Shown piece after piece: positions 1 through 9,006 of a stretch of DNA of 64,000 nucleotides. Positions within the stretch are counted from its first letter, which is position 1, and each line of letters begins with the position of its first letter. The notes under the pieces are model-generated. The model saw only the letters and a program-made list of their open reading frames with translations, made no database searches and was not told the DNA's origin. Source of the DNA: Verrucomicrobiales bacterium (GTDB lineage: Bacteria > Verrucomicrobiota > Verrucomicrobiia > Verrucomicrobiales > DEV007); NCBI GenBank assembly GCA_029213005.1, contig JARGPI010000016.1, forward strand, positions 62,001 to 126,000. Direction: 5' to 3'. The translations under genes and the position numbers were made by a program.

Positions 1-491
1 TGCAGATTGGTGATACTGGTTTCAGTTTTGATTTCCTGTGCGTCTCCGATGGATGCGATGATCTTTTCGACCTGAGCCCGCCGTTCTTCCCCGGCAGTAA
101 GCACGGGACGGATTTCTTTGGTGTAGGACATCACCTGCACTGAGATTAAACCGACCGTGAACATAAAAAGAGCCATCGCGAGAGACAATCCGATCGTCTT
201 TTTCAGGGAAAAAGTCGCCTTCTTGACCTGAGGAGCATTCTCGAGCTCAGCTTCGCGGGTAATCAGTTGATCCATTCCGCGGAGGTCGAAAACCGGAAGG
301 TCCGGTGTCGGGCCGGGGCGGGTTTCATCCAATCCGAGTTCGGTTTCATATTTGCCGATCAGTCGGTTTTTTTCCTCCACCAGCGTTTTTCGTGCCGCTG
401 CGTTTGGAGCCGCAATGATTCGGTTGTTCATCTCGTCGGTTTTTCGAAGATAAAAAGCCGTCGAGTCCAGGACTGAGGTTTCGAAGTTCAT
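1..491 (-). CDS. Membrane-anchored protein of unknown function, 3' end cut by window edge
   Basis: An uninterrupted minus-strand frame runs from an ATG at 491-489 off the left edge, giving about 163 visible codons. The N-terminal 90 residues are charged and helical (starts MNFETSVLDSTAFYLRKTDE). One hydrophobic segment follows at about residues 105-128 (GLSLAMALFMFTVGLISVQV), then a charged region (EERRAQVEKIIASIGDAQ) that could be coiled coil outside the membrane. No family is recognised. It is transcribed divergently from the pseudokinase at 704, with about 210 bp between the starts, so the two may share a control region. No strong ribosome site precedes the ATG. The C-terminus is missing. 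Confidence 0.6.
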   Translation of the reverse strand, partial: MNFETSVLDSTAFYLRKTDEMNNRIIAAPNAAARKTLVEEKNRLIGKYETELGLDETRPGPTPDLPVFDLRGMDQLITREAELENAPQVKKATFSLKKTIGLSLAMALFMFTVGLISVQVMSYTKEIRPVLTAGEERRAQVEKIIASIGDAQEIKTETSITNL

Positions 492-703
492 ATCCGGTTC
501 TTGGGAGGTGGGAAGCCCCGGTTTCAGTTTTTCGAATACTTTTTCAGAAAAAATAGCACCCCTGATTTTCGCAGCCTCACCACTCAAGTTTGAGGAATCT
601 ATCAAAAAATATTCTAAAAACTTAAAATCACGGTTGATAATTACTGCTATTATGATAATTTCACTCATCGTTAAGGCGTGTTCCCCTTGTTTTCCACAAT
701 CCT
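492..703. other. Divergent intergenic region
   Basis: This stretch separates two divergently transcribed genes. It contains an AT-rich part around 595-665 that is a plausible place for both promoters. I could not assign -35 and -10 boxes with confidence, and no small gene is convincing. Confidence 0.35.
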
Positions 704-2242
704 ATGAGCGCAGAACCACAACATTCATTCGAATACTTTCAGCATGAGTCCCTCCGATTGCTTCAAGACAGCTGTGGAAGGTTAGTCTCAATACCGACCG
801 GCTCCGGGCAGGAAGGATACCTCGCGGTGAACCGGGAATCGGGGAAACACTCCCAGGTTCGCTTTCTTAAGAGCGGTGATGGAAAAACTCTGGCGGCGTT
901 CCGATCGATCTGGAATTCGTTTCTCAAGGTGGAAGGTTCTGAAATTTGCCCTCAGGTCGAGGCGGTTACCGTTTTCGATGCGATGCCGTGCTGCATCACC
1001 AGTTTGCCGAAAGGCGAGCCGGTAAATCACTTTGTGAACCGGAATGGAGATCTTCCGCCGGAGGTTGCCGTCCGTCTCGTATTGGAATTTGCCAAATCGA
1101 TCCGCACTCATAACCCGACTTTCTATCGTCAGTTTGCGATTTCACCTGAGTCAGTTTGGATTGCCCGGACTTCCGGACAGCCCCGTTTGGTCCTGGGCGA
1201 AATTTCACCGGTCAATCATCCGGATCCGGAAGCTCACAATGTGGAGCTTTGCATCGAGCTGCTCAAATACCTCACTGGCAATCCGCTGTCCGACAGTCGG
1301 TTCCAGAGACTTCTGAATCAGCTCAGTTCCGGGCCCCGGAAACTGGAATTTATCGAAAGATCTCTCGAATGTTTTGCGGAAGCCAATCCGGCGGCCAATT
1401 ATTGGATGGGTTTCAATGATCCCGCTTGTCTTCTTGAGCGAATCATCACGGCCGAATCCGCAGCCCGGCTCGCGGCCCGTGATGCGGAGAACGCACTGGT
1501 CGAAACCGCGAAAAAATCATTCTGGCCCGCGCTGATTGCGACCACGATCGCTGTGGGAGCGTTTATGACTTTCTGTATCATTAAATTCGCAGGTGATCCG
1601 GATCTTCAAATTCAGAAAATCGAGAAGCCACGGGTTCAATACGTCAGGCAGGCACCTCCGGTAAAAGTGTATCAGAAAGCGGCTCAACCGGCCCCTGCGA
1701 AAGTGGTGAAAGCTCCCGTAGCAAAACAGAAAGTTGTGGTGCAGCCTGCTGAACAAACCGAGGTCGTCGTGATCGAAAGCGCTCCGGTTTCAAATCCCCG
1801 CGTCACTCCATTGTTGAAAAGCATCCTCGCCGATACCGGTGATCTTTTCGAAGGAGTGAGGGAGCGTCCTAAGTCTGAGTGGTTGATCCCGACCGATCCA
1901 AAGAAAAACACCAGCAAAAAGCAACTCACCTCCTTTACTGCGGAAGACGCCAGAGCCCTTAAAATACTGGAACTGAAAAAGGCCGCTACTGAAGCGAAAG
2001 CCAACAATCAGATTTTCGAAGCAATTCACTACGAAGTGGCGCTGCTCCGCTTCCAGCCCGATTCCATTGACGCCCGGATCCGGCTTCACGACTACCTTTG
2101 CGAAGTTCAGCACATGGCGATCAATCGCAATGAAATTTCCAATGAAGAAGTCGAGATCCTGGTCGAAGCCTCTCAGGAGAATGCGAAAGCGAAGGACATT
2201 TTGACCCAGCACTACTGGAAAGTGGCCCAGCAGAATTTCTAG
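704..2242 (+). CDS. Membrane-anchored kinase-like protein, probably a pseudokinase
   Basis: A 512-residue protein. Residues about 39-168 follow the layout of a Hanks-type kinase: a YLAVNRESGK..VRFLK segment where the glycine loop and lysine strand would be, a hinge-like SLPKGEPVNHFV at about 100-111, a helix after LPPE, YRQFAISPESVW at 141-152 where kinases have HRDLKPEN, and LGEIS at about 164-168 where DFG would be. Catalytic HRD and DFG aspartates are absent, so kinase activity is unlikely. A transmembrane helix lies at about 277-295, then a Pro/Ala/Lys/Val-rich linker and a C-terminal helical part (about 420-512) that may be a TPR-like fold. The kinase resemblance is by eye only; a simple unknown anchored protein is the alternative. 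Confidence 0.7.
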   Translation: MSAEPQHSFEYFQHESLRLLQDSCGRLVSIPTGSGQEGYLAVNRESGKHSQVRFLKSGDGKTLAAFRSIWNSFLKVEGSEICPQVEAVTVFDAMPCCITSLPKGEPVNHFVNRNGDLPPEVAVRLVLEFAKSIRTHNPTFYRQFAISPESVWIARTSGQPRLVLGEISPVNHPDPEAHNVELCIELLKYLTGNPLSDSRFQRLLNQLSSGPRKLEFIERSLECFAEANPAANYWMGFNDPACLLERIITAESAARLAARDAENALVETAKKSFWPALIATTIAVGAFMTFCIIKFAGDPDLQIQKIEKPRVQYVRQAPPVKVYQKAAQPAPAKVVKAPVAKQKVVVQPAEQTEVVVIESAPVSNPRVTPLLKSILADTGDLFEGVRERPKSEWLIPTDPKKNTSKKQLTSFTAEDARALKILELKKAATEAKANNQIFEAIHYEVALLRFQPDSIDARIRLHDYLCEVQHMAINRNEISNEEVEILVEASQENAKAKDILTQHYWKVAQQNF

Positions 2243-2321
2243 CAGCCTATTAGACCGGATTCCCGACAGGAAGGACCGGTTCCGCCGCTTGCAAATTGTC
2301 CTCTCCTTGGCATCATAAATC

Positions 2322-4430
2322 ATGTCTACAGACTCAGCTCCCTTTCTCGATACCAGTTATCATATCAAATGGTCTCAGCTCGTTCCCGAAGCTGTGGTTC
2401 CCGACCTGACCGAAGCCCTCAAGCGTGCCCAGGCCGATATCGATGCCCTCGCTGAAAACTGGAAAGCGGAGGAGCTAACGTTCGAAAACACGATCGAAGC
2501 CTTCGAAGTTGCCGGCGAGTTGATGGAGAAAGCGTGGGGCAAAGTCTCCCATCTCGATTCCGTTCGCAACAGCGAGGCGCTGCGCGATGCCAAAAACAAA
2601 ATGTTGCCTGAAGTGGTTCAGTTCTCGTCGCGGGTTTATTTTAATGACGGGCTGTGGGAGCGAATCAAAACCTACGCCGAGTCAGAAGAGGGGAAGGCGC
2701 TCACCGGTATTCGGAGACGTCTGGTCGATAAAATCATGGAGAGCTTTATCGACAGCGGTGCCAACCTGCCGGCTGAAACCAAGAAGCGGCTCGAGGAGGT
2801 TCAGTCAGAGTTGGCTCAGAAAACTCAGAAATTTTCCGAAAACGTTCTCGATTCCACCAATGCCTGGGATCTGGTTTTGGAAGACGACTCCCGTCTCGGC
2901 GGCATTCCCGAAACCGCGAAGCAGATCTTCGTTACCCAGGCCAAAGAAAAAGATCTCGGGTCCGATGAAAATCCGGTCTACCGGTTGACGCTGCAATTTC
3001 CGTCCATGATGCCGGTGCTCACCTACGCTGACGACGCGACGCTGCGAAAAGAAGTCTGGGAGGCCAGCACTTCGGTCGGAAACGGCGGCGATTTCGACAA
3101 TACCCAGCTCATTGCTGACATTCTGAAACTGCGGCAGGAAAAAGCCACCTTACTCGGCAAAAATCACTACGCTGATCAGGTTCTCCAGCGGAGAATGGCG
3201 AAATCCGGAGCTACCGCACTCAATTTTGTCGATGATCTGACGGAAAAGACCCGCCCGTTTTTCAAGAAGGAAATCGAGCAGCTTCACGAGTTCCGAAAAC
3301 AGAAAGATCCTGAGTGGAACGGCACCTTCGAGCCCTGGGACGTCAGTTACTGGTCCGAAAAACTCCGTGTCGAGAATTTCGACTTCGATGATGAGGCACT
3401 TCGTCCTTATTTCCCGATCAACAAAGTGCTCGAAGGAATGTTTCGCCTCACCGAGAACATCTTCGGTTTCAAAATTGAGGAGAAGGATTCGGTTTACGCG
3501 AAGCCCGGTGAGACACCTGCATCCGACGGCGTCGAGGTGTGGCACCCCGAAGTGAAATTTTACGAACTGCGCGACGAGGAAACCAACGAGCTGCTCGGTT
3601 CCTTCTACGCCGACTGGCATCCCCGTGAAGAAAAGCGCGGTGGCGCCTGGATGGGCGAGTTCGAGACCGGAACGCCGGCCCAAAATGGAAAAGAGCGCGA
3701 GCCTCATCTCGGTCTCATCACCGGGAATTTGACGCCATCATCCGGCAACAAGCCCGCGCTTCTCACCCACGACGAGGTGCAGACCGTGTTCCACGAATTT
3801 GGTCACCTCCTGCATCACCTTCTCGGCGATGTCGCGATCAAATCTCTGAACGGCGTTAACGTCGTTTGGGATTTTGTTGAGCTGCCTTCGCAGATCATGG
3901 AAAACTTCTGCTGGTCCCGGGTCAGTCTCGATTTCTTTGCCCGACACTACGAGACCAACGAGCCGATTCCCGAAGTCCTCTTCGATAAAATGATCGCAGC
4001 GAAGAACTTCCAGTCAGCGATGACAATGATGCGTCAGCTCGCTTTTTCCAAAATGGACCTCGAGCTGCACATCAACCACCACAGCGACGACTTCACCGAT
4101 CTCGATGGTTTGATTGAGAAAATTCTCGATGGTTATCTCATGCCGCTGGCGACCAAACCACCGACGATGGCGCGTCGCTTCAGTCACATTTTCAGCGGAG
4201 GATATGCGGCCGCTTATTATTCCTATAAATGGGCCGAGGTGCTCGATGCCGATGCTTTCACAAAATTTGAAGCCGCTGGTGTCCTCAGCCCCGAGGTTGG
4301 CAGAGACTTTCGCTCTAAGATTCTCAGTCAGGGCAATTCGCGGGAAGCCTCCGAGTTGTTCGAAGAATTCATGGGGCGCGGTCCCGAGTTGAACTCCCTG
4401 CTGGTTCGCAGTGGCCTCGCCGGTGCGTAA
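2322..4430 (+). CDS. prlC: M3 family oligopeptidase (oligopeptidase A type)
   Basis: A 702-residue zinc metallopeptidase, the usual length of cytoplasmic oligopeptidase A / dipeptidyl carboxypeptidase. The zinc signature HEFGH is at about residues 491-495 within VFHEFGHLLHHLL, and the downstream glutamate ligand region (LPSQIMENF) is present. The C-terminal FSGGYAAAYYSYKWAEVLDAD segment is typical of M3A enzymes. There is no signal peptide, so it should degrade short peptides in the cytoplasm. It stands alone, 79 bp after the pseudokinase gene and with a separate gene following. The family call is secure; the exact symbol (prlC versus dcp) is less so. Confidence 0.93.
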   Translation: MSTDSAPFLDTSYHIKWSQLVPEAVVPDLTEALKRAQADIDALAENWKAEELTFENTIEAFEVAGELMEKAWGKVSHLDSVRNSEALRDAKNKMLPEVVQFSSRVYFNDGLWERIKTYAESEEGKALTGIRRRLVDKIMESFIDSGANLPAETKKRLEEVQSELAQKTQKFSENVLDSTNAWDLVLEDDSRLGGIPETAKQIFVTQAKEKDLGSDENPVYRLTLQFPSMMPVLTYADDATLRKEVWEASTSVGNGGDFDNTQLIADILKLRQEKATLLGKNHYADQVLQRRMAKSGATALNFVDDLTEKTRPFFKKEIEQLHEFRKQKDPEWNGTFEPWDVSYWSEKLRVENFDFDDEALRPYFPINKVLEGMFRLTENIFGFKIEEKDSVYAKPGETPASDGVEVWHPEVKFYELRDEETNELLGSFYADWHPREEKRGGAWMGEFETGTPAQNGKEREPHLGLITGNLTPSSGNKPALLTHDEVQTVFHEFGHLLHHLLGDVAIKSLNGVNVVWDFVELPSQIMENFCWSRVSLDFFARHYETNEPIPEVLFDKMIAAKNFQSAMTMMRQLAFSKMDLELHINHHSDDFTDLDGLIEKILDGYLMPLATKPPTMARRFSHIFSGGYAAAYYSYKWAEVLDADAFTKFEAAGVLSPEVGRDFRSKILSQGNSREASELFEEFMGRGPELNSLLVRSGLAGA

Positions 4431-4516
4431 AATCCGGTCGAACAAGCTCACCATTAGTAAAATAGAGTTGACAATTAGGATGTCTGAACGATCGAATCGA
4501 AAGGACCTTCTAGTTT

Positions 4517-4747
4517 ATGAGAATAATTACTTTGGTAGCTGTGCTTTGGTTGGGAGTAAAACTTATCGCTCAGGATGAGCATCCTCCATCTGCCGACCCG
4601 CAGATGGAGGCGTCAAAAATCGTCGACAGGTTCTTTAAAGGCTTAAAATCGCCCAGCCCGGTGATTCCGCCACTCGTCTCCGGTATCGAGGCGGAGTTCA
4701 AAAAGCGGGAAGCCGCCTGGGACCCGACCTCGGCGGATACCAAGTAA
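4517..4747 (+). CDS. Small secreted or anchored protein, unknown function
   Basis: A 76-residue open frame starting MRIITLVAVLWLGVKLIAQD, which looks like a signal peptide with cleavage after about residue 19. The mature part is short and polar with a proline-rich middle and no cysteines. There is no recognised family. A TTGACA-like box lies about 50 bp upstream (near 4467), but no convincing -10 follows. It precedes the dyad repeat at 4774. Small size and lack of homology leave real doubt that it is a gene. Confidence 0.45.
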   Translation: MRIITLVAVLWLGVKLIAQDEHPPSADPQMEASKIVDRFFKGLKSPSPVIPPLVSGIEAEFKKREAAWDPTSADTK

Positions 4748-4773
4748 AATCAGCCCGCCACGCTGAAAACAAT

Positions 4774-4818
4774 CCGATTGTACCCTGTACAGTCGAGGAT
4801 TGTACAGGGTACAATCGG
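4774..4818. repeat. Paired 11-bp dyad element, copy 1 (inverted form)
   Basis: Two perfect 18-base arms (4774-4791 and 4801-4818) are inverted around a 9-base spacer. Each arm contains the hyphenated dyad GTACCCTGTAC (4780-4790) or its complement GTACAGGGTAC (4802-4812), with centres 22 bp apart. No T-run follows, so it is not a classical terminator. It lies between the small secreted gene and sbcD. Confidence 0.85.
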
Positions 4819-4883
4819 CTCGAAGCCGCGCTTTTCGGGAAGCTAACGTTTGCGAAATGTCATAGAGGCGAAATAGTCTGGAG

Positions 4884-6104
4884 ATGAGAATTCTTCACAC
4901 CGCCGACTGGCATATCGGTAAAAAGCTCTACGGTCGCAATCGCTACGAAGAGCACGAGCAGTTCTTTGCCTGGATGATCGAGACGATCAAAGAGGAAAAG
5001 GTGGAGGCTCTCATTATGGCCGGGGATGTGTTCGACACCACAGCTCCAAGTAACCGGGCTCAGGAACTTTACTACAACACCCTGATCTCCGCCTCATCTG
5101 CCGGTTGCCGACAGATTGTGATCATCGGGGGAAATCACGATTCGCCGTCGCTCTTGAACGCTCCCAAAGAGCTTTGCTCCGCATTGAATATCCACGTGAT
5201 CGGTTGCGCCACGGGACCGGATTTCGAAAAGGAAGTGATCACCCTCTGCAATGAAGAGGGTGAGATGGAGATCATCGTCTGCGCGGTGCCCTACCTGCGC
5301 GACCGGGATTTGCGGACAGTGGTTCCCGGGGAAACTGACGATGAAAAGAACCGGAAATATATCTCTGCGATCACGGAGCATTACGAGCAGGTTGGAAAGA
5401 TCGCATCGAATCTCCGGGCGGGAACCAATATGCCTATCATCGGGATGGGGCATCTCTATACGGCGGAAGGCCAGGCCGGGGACGGAGTCCGCGATCTGTA
5501 TGTCGGGAATATGGCCCACCTCAAAGCGACGGCTTTCCCGGCGTGTTACGACTACCTCGCCTTTGGTCACCTCCATGTTCCGCAGATGGTCGCCGGTCAG
5601 GATCACATCCGGTATTCCGGTTCACCGATTCCGATGGGATTCGGTGAAGCCGGACAGCAGAAACAAGTCGTGATCGTTGATTTTGACGGCCGGAAACCGA
5701 TCGTCTCGACCCGGGATATTCCAGAGTTTCAGGCCCTCGAAAGAGTCGAGGGAGACTTTGATCGAATTGTCGAAGTGTTAAACCACATCGCAAAAACTTC
5801 GCCGACCGCCTGGGTTCAGATTGAGTACACCGGGGAGCCCTTCGAAGGCAATTTGCGACGTGAGTTCGAAGATATAGTGGCACCGACCGGATTGGAAATT
5901 CGCCGGGTGATCAACTCGACCAGTTATCAGCAGACCCTTTCGAATTACGAGACCGTGGAGACTCTTGAGTCGATGGATCAATCTGAGGTTTTCACGCGCT
6001 GTCTCGACAGCTACGAGATACCCGATAAGGACCGTCCTTCGCTACTCGCGGCCTATCACGAAGTGCTTCTCAAAGTGCGGGAAGAAGATGCGAATGCCGC
6101 GTAG
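4884..6104 (+). CDS. sbcD: SbcD-like nuclease subunit (Mre11 family)
   Basis: A 406-residue calcineurin-like phosphoesterase. The metal-binding motifs are in order: TADWHIG (residues 6-12), GDVFD (about 47-51), GGNHDS (about 82-87) and FGHLHVPQ (about 226-233), the Mre11/SbcD set for double-strand-break and hairpin processing. SbcD normally works with the SMC-like ATPase SbcC, usually encoded directly downstream. Here the next gene is an unrelated minus-strand gene, so any SbcC is elsewhere. A dyad repeat ends 65 bp before the start. Confidence 0.92.
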   Translation: MRILHTADWHIGKKLYGRNRYEEHEQFFAWMIETIKEEKVEALIMAGDVFDTTAPSNRAQELYYNTLISASSAGCRQIVIIGGNHDSPSLLNAPKELCSALNIHVIGCATGPDFEKEVITLCNEEGEMEIIVCAVPYLRDRDLRTVVPGETDDEKNRKYISAITEHYEQVGKIASNLRAGTNMPIIGMGHLYTAEGQAGDGVRDLYVGNMAHLKATAFPACYDYLAFGHLHVPQMVAGQDHIRYSGSPIPMGFGEAGQQKQVVIVDFDGRKPIVSTRDIPEFQALERVEGDFDRIVEVLNHIAKTSPTAWVQIEYTGEPFEGNLRREFEDIVAPTGLEIRRVINSTSYQQTLSNYETVETLESMDQSEVFTRCLDSYEIPDKDRPSLLAAYHEVLLKVREEDANAA

Positions 6105-6112
6105 CATGATGG

Positions 6113-7477
6113 TCAGGGGAGTCGCAGCGCAGGCTCCTCTCTCATTTGATGAGGCAATTTGTTCCTCATCGCTCTCGCTCCGTCCCTTTTTATATACTGG
6201 CCCTGATCGTCAATTAAGTCGCTCCCGATACTTGATGCCATCCTAGTCTCGGGATTAAAGCGCAGTGGTTTTCCGTCGAAAGGGTCAATCGGGATTTCTT
6301 TGATGTAGTTGGGGACTAATTCATCCAGAGATGTAATGGAGCGTTTTTCGGCATAAAGAAATTTAAGAGCGGCGATTTTTAATCGGATCAAATCCTGAAC
6401 AGCTCTCGAGTGCGTGTGGCTGTCAGAGATTGAGACATAGGCAGGTGATGCCGTTGCAAAAAGGCGGTTTCCGATAGCGTTCGGGGAAATATAGAATGCC
6501 AGCCAGTTTTCTTTCACTTTACTGATCGTCTTCATAACCTCGGCTGTGGCTATTTTTCCATCGGGCGGTGCTGTTGCATTTCGAATTAGGTGCCGCATGA
6601 ATTCCGCCATTTGGTTAGTCGTCTTATTCGGCTGAAAAAAAGCGGGTTTTCCCCGGGTAATGTTTTGAAATGCCGGGTGGGAGTCAGGATTGATGTTACC
6701 GGCTGCGAGATCGGCATATAAGTTTTTTAAAGTTTGGTATTCGACGCGATAGGCGTCGGCAAAGTCTTCCGGCTGTAGCTTCGTTTCCATGAGCAGTTGT
6801 TCTACTCTTACTAGATTGTCAGTTGTCACTATTTTATCTTCCAGAATTTCGAGAATCGTTTCCTGACCAATTTTATTGCCTGCGGAAGCGATGAGTTTGT
6901 AGATCAGGTTGCCGCCGCCTTCTTCGATACGTTTCGCTAGATAGAGGATGTTTCCCGCTTCGGTAACCGCAGTATCAGTGTTACCTTCTCGAAGTGATAT
7001 AAGGGCATGGTTTTTCATGAGAAGGAGGGAGATTCTCAAGGCGTTGAGGTGCGAGGGGGATGCGGTGAAATCGTAGTTCTGATTGTGTTTCCATCCCGGA
7101 ACCTCGACCGCGTCTCTGAGAAATTTGAGAGTTTCCGCCTTGGATTCGACCAATTCGCGAAGCGCCTCCCAATCCTCCTCCGTCCGGTCTTCCGCTTTGA
7201 TGTGGACCAAGGAGGATTCCTCGCTGGTTAATTTCCATTGGAATCTTTCCTCAAAAACTGCAGCTGGATTTGGCTCCGCTGCGACGATCGCCTCGGCGTG
7301 GGGTATGAGATCCGAATCATCCGCCAATTCGACACCCGGCCACACCGCTAAAGCAAGGAAAGCGACAAAGAGTAGCATCACGGTCACGCCACAGGTAATC
7401 CCGAAGAGAAAGAGAGCCTTCTTTCCCTTTTTTGCAGTTGGGACGGGATGAAGCGGTGGCGGCGTGGATTGGCTCAT
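6113..7477 (-). CDS. Anchored protein with pseudopilin-like C-terminal segment
   Basis: A 454-residue protein with a proline-rich N-terminus, one transmembrane segment (about residues 23-48, ALFLFGITCGVTVMLLFVAF) and a large predicted extracytoplasmic helical domain. Near the C-terminus, LDELVPNYIKEIPIDPFDGK followed by LRF and a GSD-containing turn resembles a segment common in PVC-group pseudopilin-like and anchored proteins. Function is unknown. It converges with sbcD, leaving only 8 bp between the two stop codons. Confidence 0.75.
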   Translation of the reverse strand: MSQSTPPPLHPVPTAKKGKKALFLFGITCGVTVMLLFVAFLALAVWPGVELADDSDLIPHAEAIVAAEPNPAAVFEERFQWKLTSEESSLVHIKAEDRTEEDWEALRELVESKAETLKFLRDAVEVPGWKHNQNYDFTASPSHLNALRISLLLMKNHALISLREGNTDTAVTEAGNILYLAKRIEEGGGNLIYKLIASAGNKIGQETILEILEDKIVTTDNLVRVEQLLMETKLQPEDFADAYRVEYQTLKNLYADLAAGNINPDSHPAFQNITRGKPAFFQPNKTTNQMAEFMRHLIRNATAPPDGKIATAEVMKTISKVKENWLAFYISPNAIGNRLFATASPAYVSISDSHTHSRAVQDLIRLKIAALKFLYAEKRSITSLDELVPNYIKEIPIDPFDGKPLRFNPETRMASSIGSDLIDDQGQYIKRDGARAMRNKLPHQMREEPALRLP

Positions 7478-7591
7478 AGCGAATCCAGCGATTGAAACAA
7501 ATTCAGCTCGCTTTGCAAAATCATTTGTTCCTCAGGTGCAACGCGCTTGCAAGGCGGTTCAGCGAGTCTAAATTAGGCGCTTTCAGTATTT

Positions 7592-8896
7592 ATGAGCGAA
7601 AAATCGATCGACAAAATTGTGGTGGCCTACTCGGGAGGTCTGGATACTTCAGTGCTTTTGAAGTGGTTGAAAGACACCTATCAGGCCGAAGTGATAGCCT
7701 ACTGCGCAGATGTCGGTCAGGCCGAGGAATTGGACGGACTTGAAGAAAAGGCCCTTAACACCGGTGCATCCGCCTGTATCATCGATGATTTAAAAGAAGA
7801 TTTCGCGGCCAATTACATTTTCCCCATGGTCCAGGCCGAAGCGATTTATGAAGGACAATACCTTCTCGGAACTTCGATTGCCCGTCCCTGTATCTCTGCG
7901 GGAATGGTCCGCGCCGCCCGTGAACACGGCGCTACCGCCATCGCTCACGGTGCCACTGGAAAAGGAAACGATCAGGTTCGTTTCGAGCTTTCCACCGCGT
8001 CGCTCGCTCCGGATATCGAGATGATTGCCCCGTGGCGTCAGAAGCGTTTCCGCGAGGAGTTTCCCGGTCGTGCGGAAATGATTGCCTACGCTGCAAAAGA
8101 GGGCATTCCTGTGCAGGCTTCCGCCAAGAAATCCTACAGCATGGACCGTAACCTGCTCCACATCAGCTTCGAAAGCGGTGAGTTGGAAGATTGCTGGTAC
8201 GATGCGACCGGTCCGGAATCTCACGACATGTACGTGCTCTCCGTTTCTCCGGAAGACGCGCCTGACGAGCCGGAATATGTTCAGCTTCTCTTCAAAAAAG
8301 GAAATTGCGTCGGAATCCAGACCGCCAATATGTCGGCCATTCTCGAAAAGCTCGGCGATGTCAAAGCCGAAGGCGAAGAGGACGGTTACACACTGCTTTC
8401 ACCCTACGGTGTGATGCGGGTGCTCAACTTTCTCGGCGGAAAGCACGGAATCGGCCGGATCGATATGGTCGAAAACCGTTTTGTCGGCATGAAGAGTCGC
8501 GGAATCTACGAAACACCGGGCGGAACGATCCTGATGGCGGCTCACCGTCAGATGGAGAGTCTCACTATGGACCGCGAAGTGATGCGGACCCGTGACGGCC
8601 TCATTCCAAAGTACGCGGAGTTGGTCTACAACGGTTTCTGGTTTGCTCCCGAGCGCGAAGCCCTTCAGTCGCTGGTGACTCACACCCAGGAAACGGTCAC
8701 CGGCGAAGTTCGCTTGAAACTTTACAAAGGAAACACCATCACCGCAGGTCGCCGTTCGCCACTCAGTCTCTACGACGAAGATGTCGCGACAATGGAAGGC
8801 GGAAAAGAGGACGCCTACAATCAGGACGACGCGACCGGCTTTATCCGCTTGAACGCGCTTCGACTCAAGAGCGAGGCCCGGCGCCGGAATAGCTAA
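7592..8896 (+). CDS. argG: Argininosuccinate synthase
   Basis: This enzyme joins citrulline and aspartate using ATP in the penultimate step of arginine biosynthesis, in the cytoplasm. The 434-residue sequence has the N-type ATP pyrophosphatase motif VVAYSGGLDTSVLL (residues about 9-22), then GTSIARPCISAGMV, GATGKGNDQVRFELS and GRIDMVENRFVGMKSRGIYETPGG, all diagnostic of ArgG. Length is normal. It is transcribed alone, diverging from the anchored protein, and ends at a strong terminator. Confidence 0.97.
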   Translation: MSEKSIDKIVVAYSGGLDTSVLLKWLKDTYQAEVIAYCADVGQAEELDGLEEKALNTGASACIIDDLKEDFAANYIFPMVQAEAIYEGQYLLGTSIARPCISAGMVRAAREHGATAIAHGATGKGNDQVRFELSTASLAPDIEMIAPWRQKRFREEFPGRAEMIAYAAKEGIPVQASAKKSYSMDRNLLHISFESGELEDCWYDATGPESHDMYVLSVSPEDAPDEPEYVQLLFKKGNCVGIQTANMSAILEKLGDVKAEGEEDGYTLLSPYGVMRVLNFLGGKHGIGRIDMVENRFVGMKSRGIYETPGGTILMAAHRQMESLTMDREVMRTRDGLIPKYAELVYNGFWFAPEREALQSLVTHTQETVTGEVRLKLYKGNTITAGRRSPLSLYDEDVATMEGGKEDAYNQDDATGFIRLNALRLKSEARRRNS

Positions 8897-8924
8897 CCGA
8901 CGGTTCAGACTTATTTATGAAGGA

Positions 8925-8959
8925 GAGGGGATCAGTTCAGGTTGATCCCCTCTTTTTTT
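8925..8959 (+). terminator. Rho-independent terminator of argG
   Basis: A perfect 10-bp stem, GAGGGGATCA (8925-8934) and TGATCCCCTC (8943-8952), closes an 8-base loop and is followed by seven T residues (8953-8959). It starts 29 bp after the argG stop codon. Confidence 0.93.
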
Positions 8960-9006
8960 GCCGTGCTTGACCTCCTGACCGAAACCGTGGCACCGTAAGG
9001 GACAAA

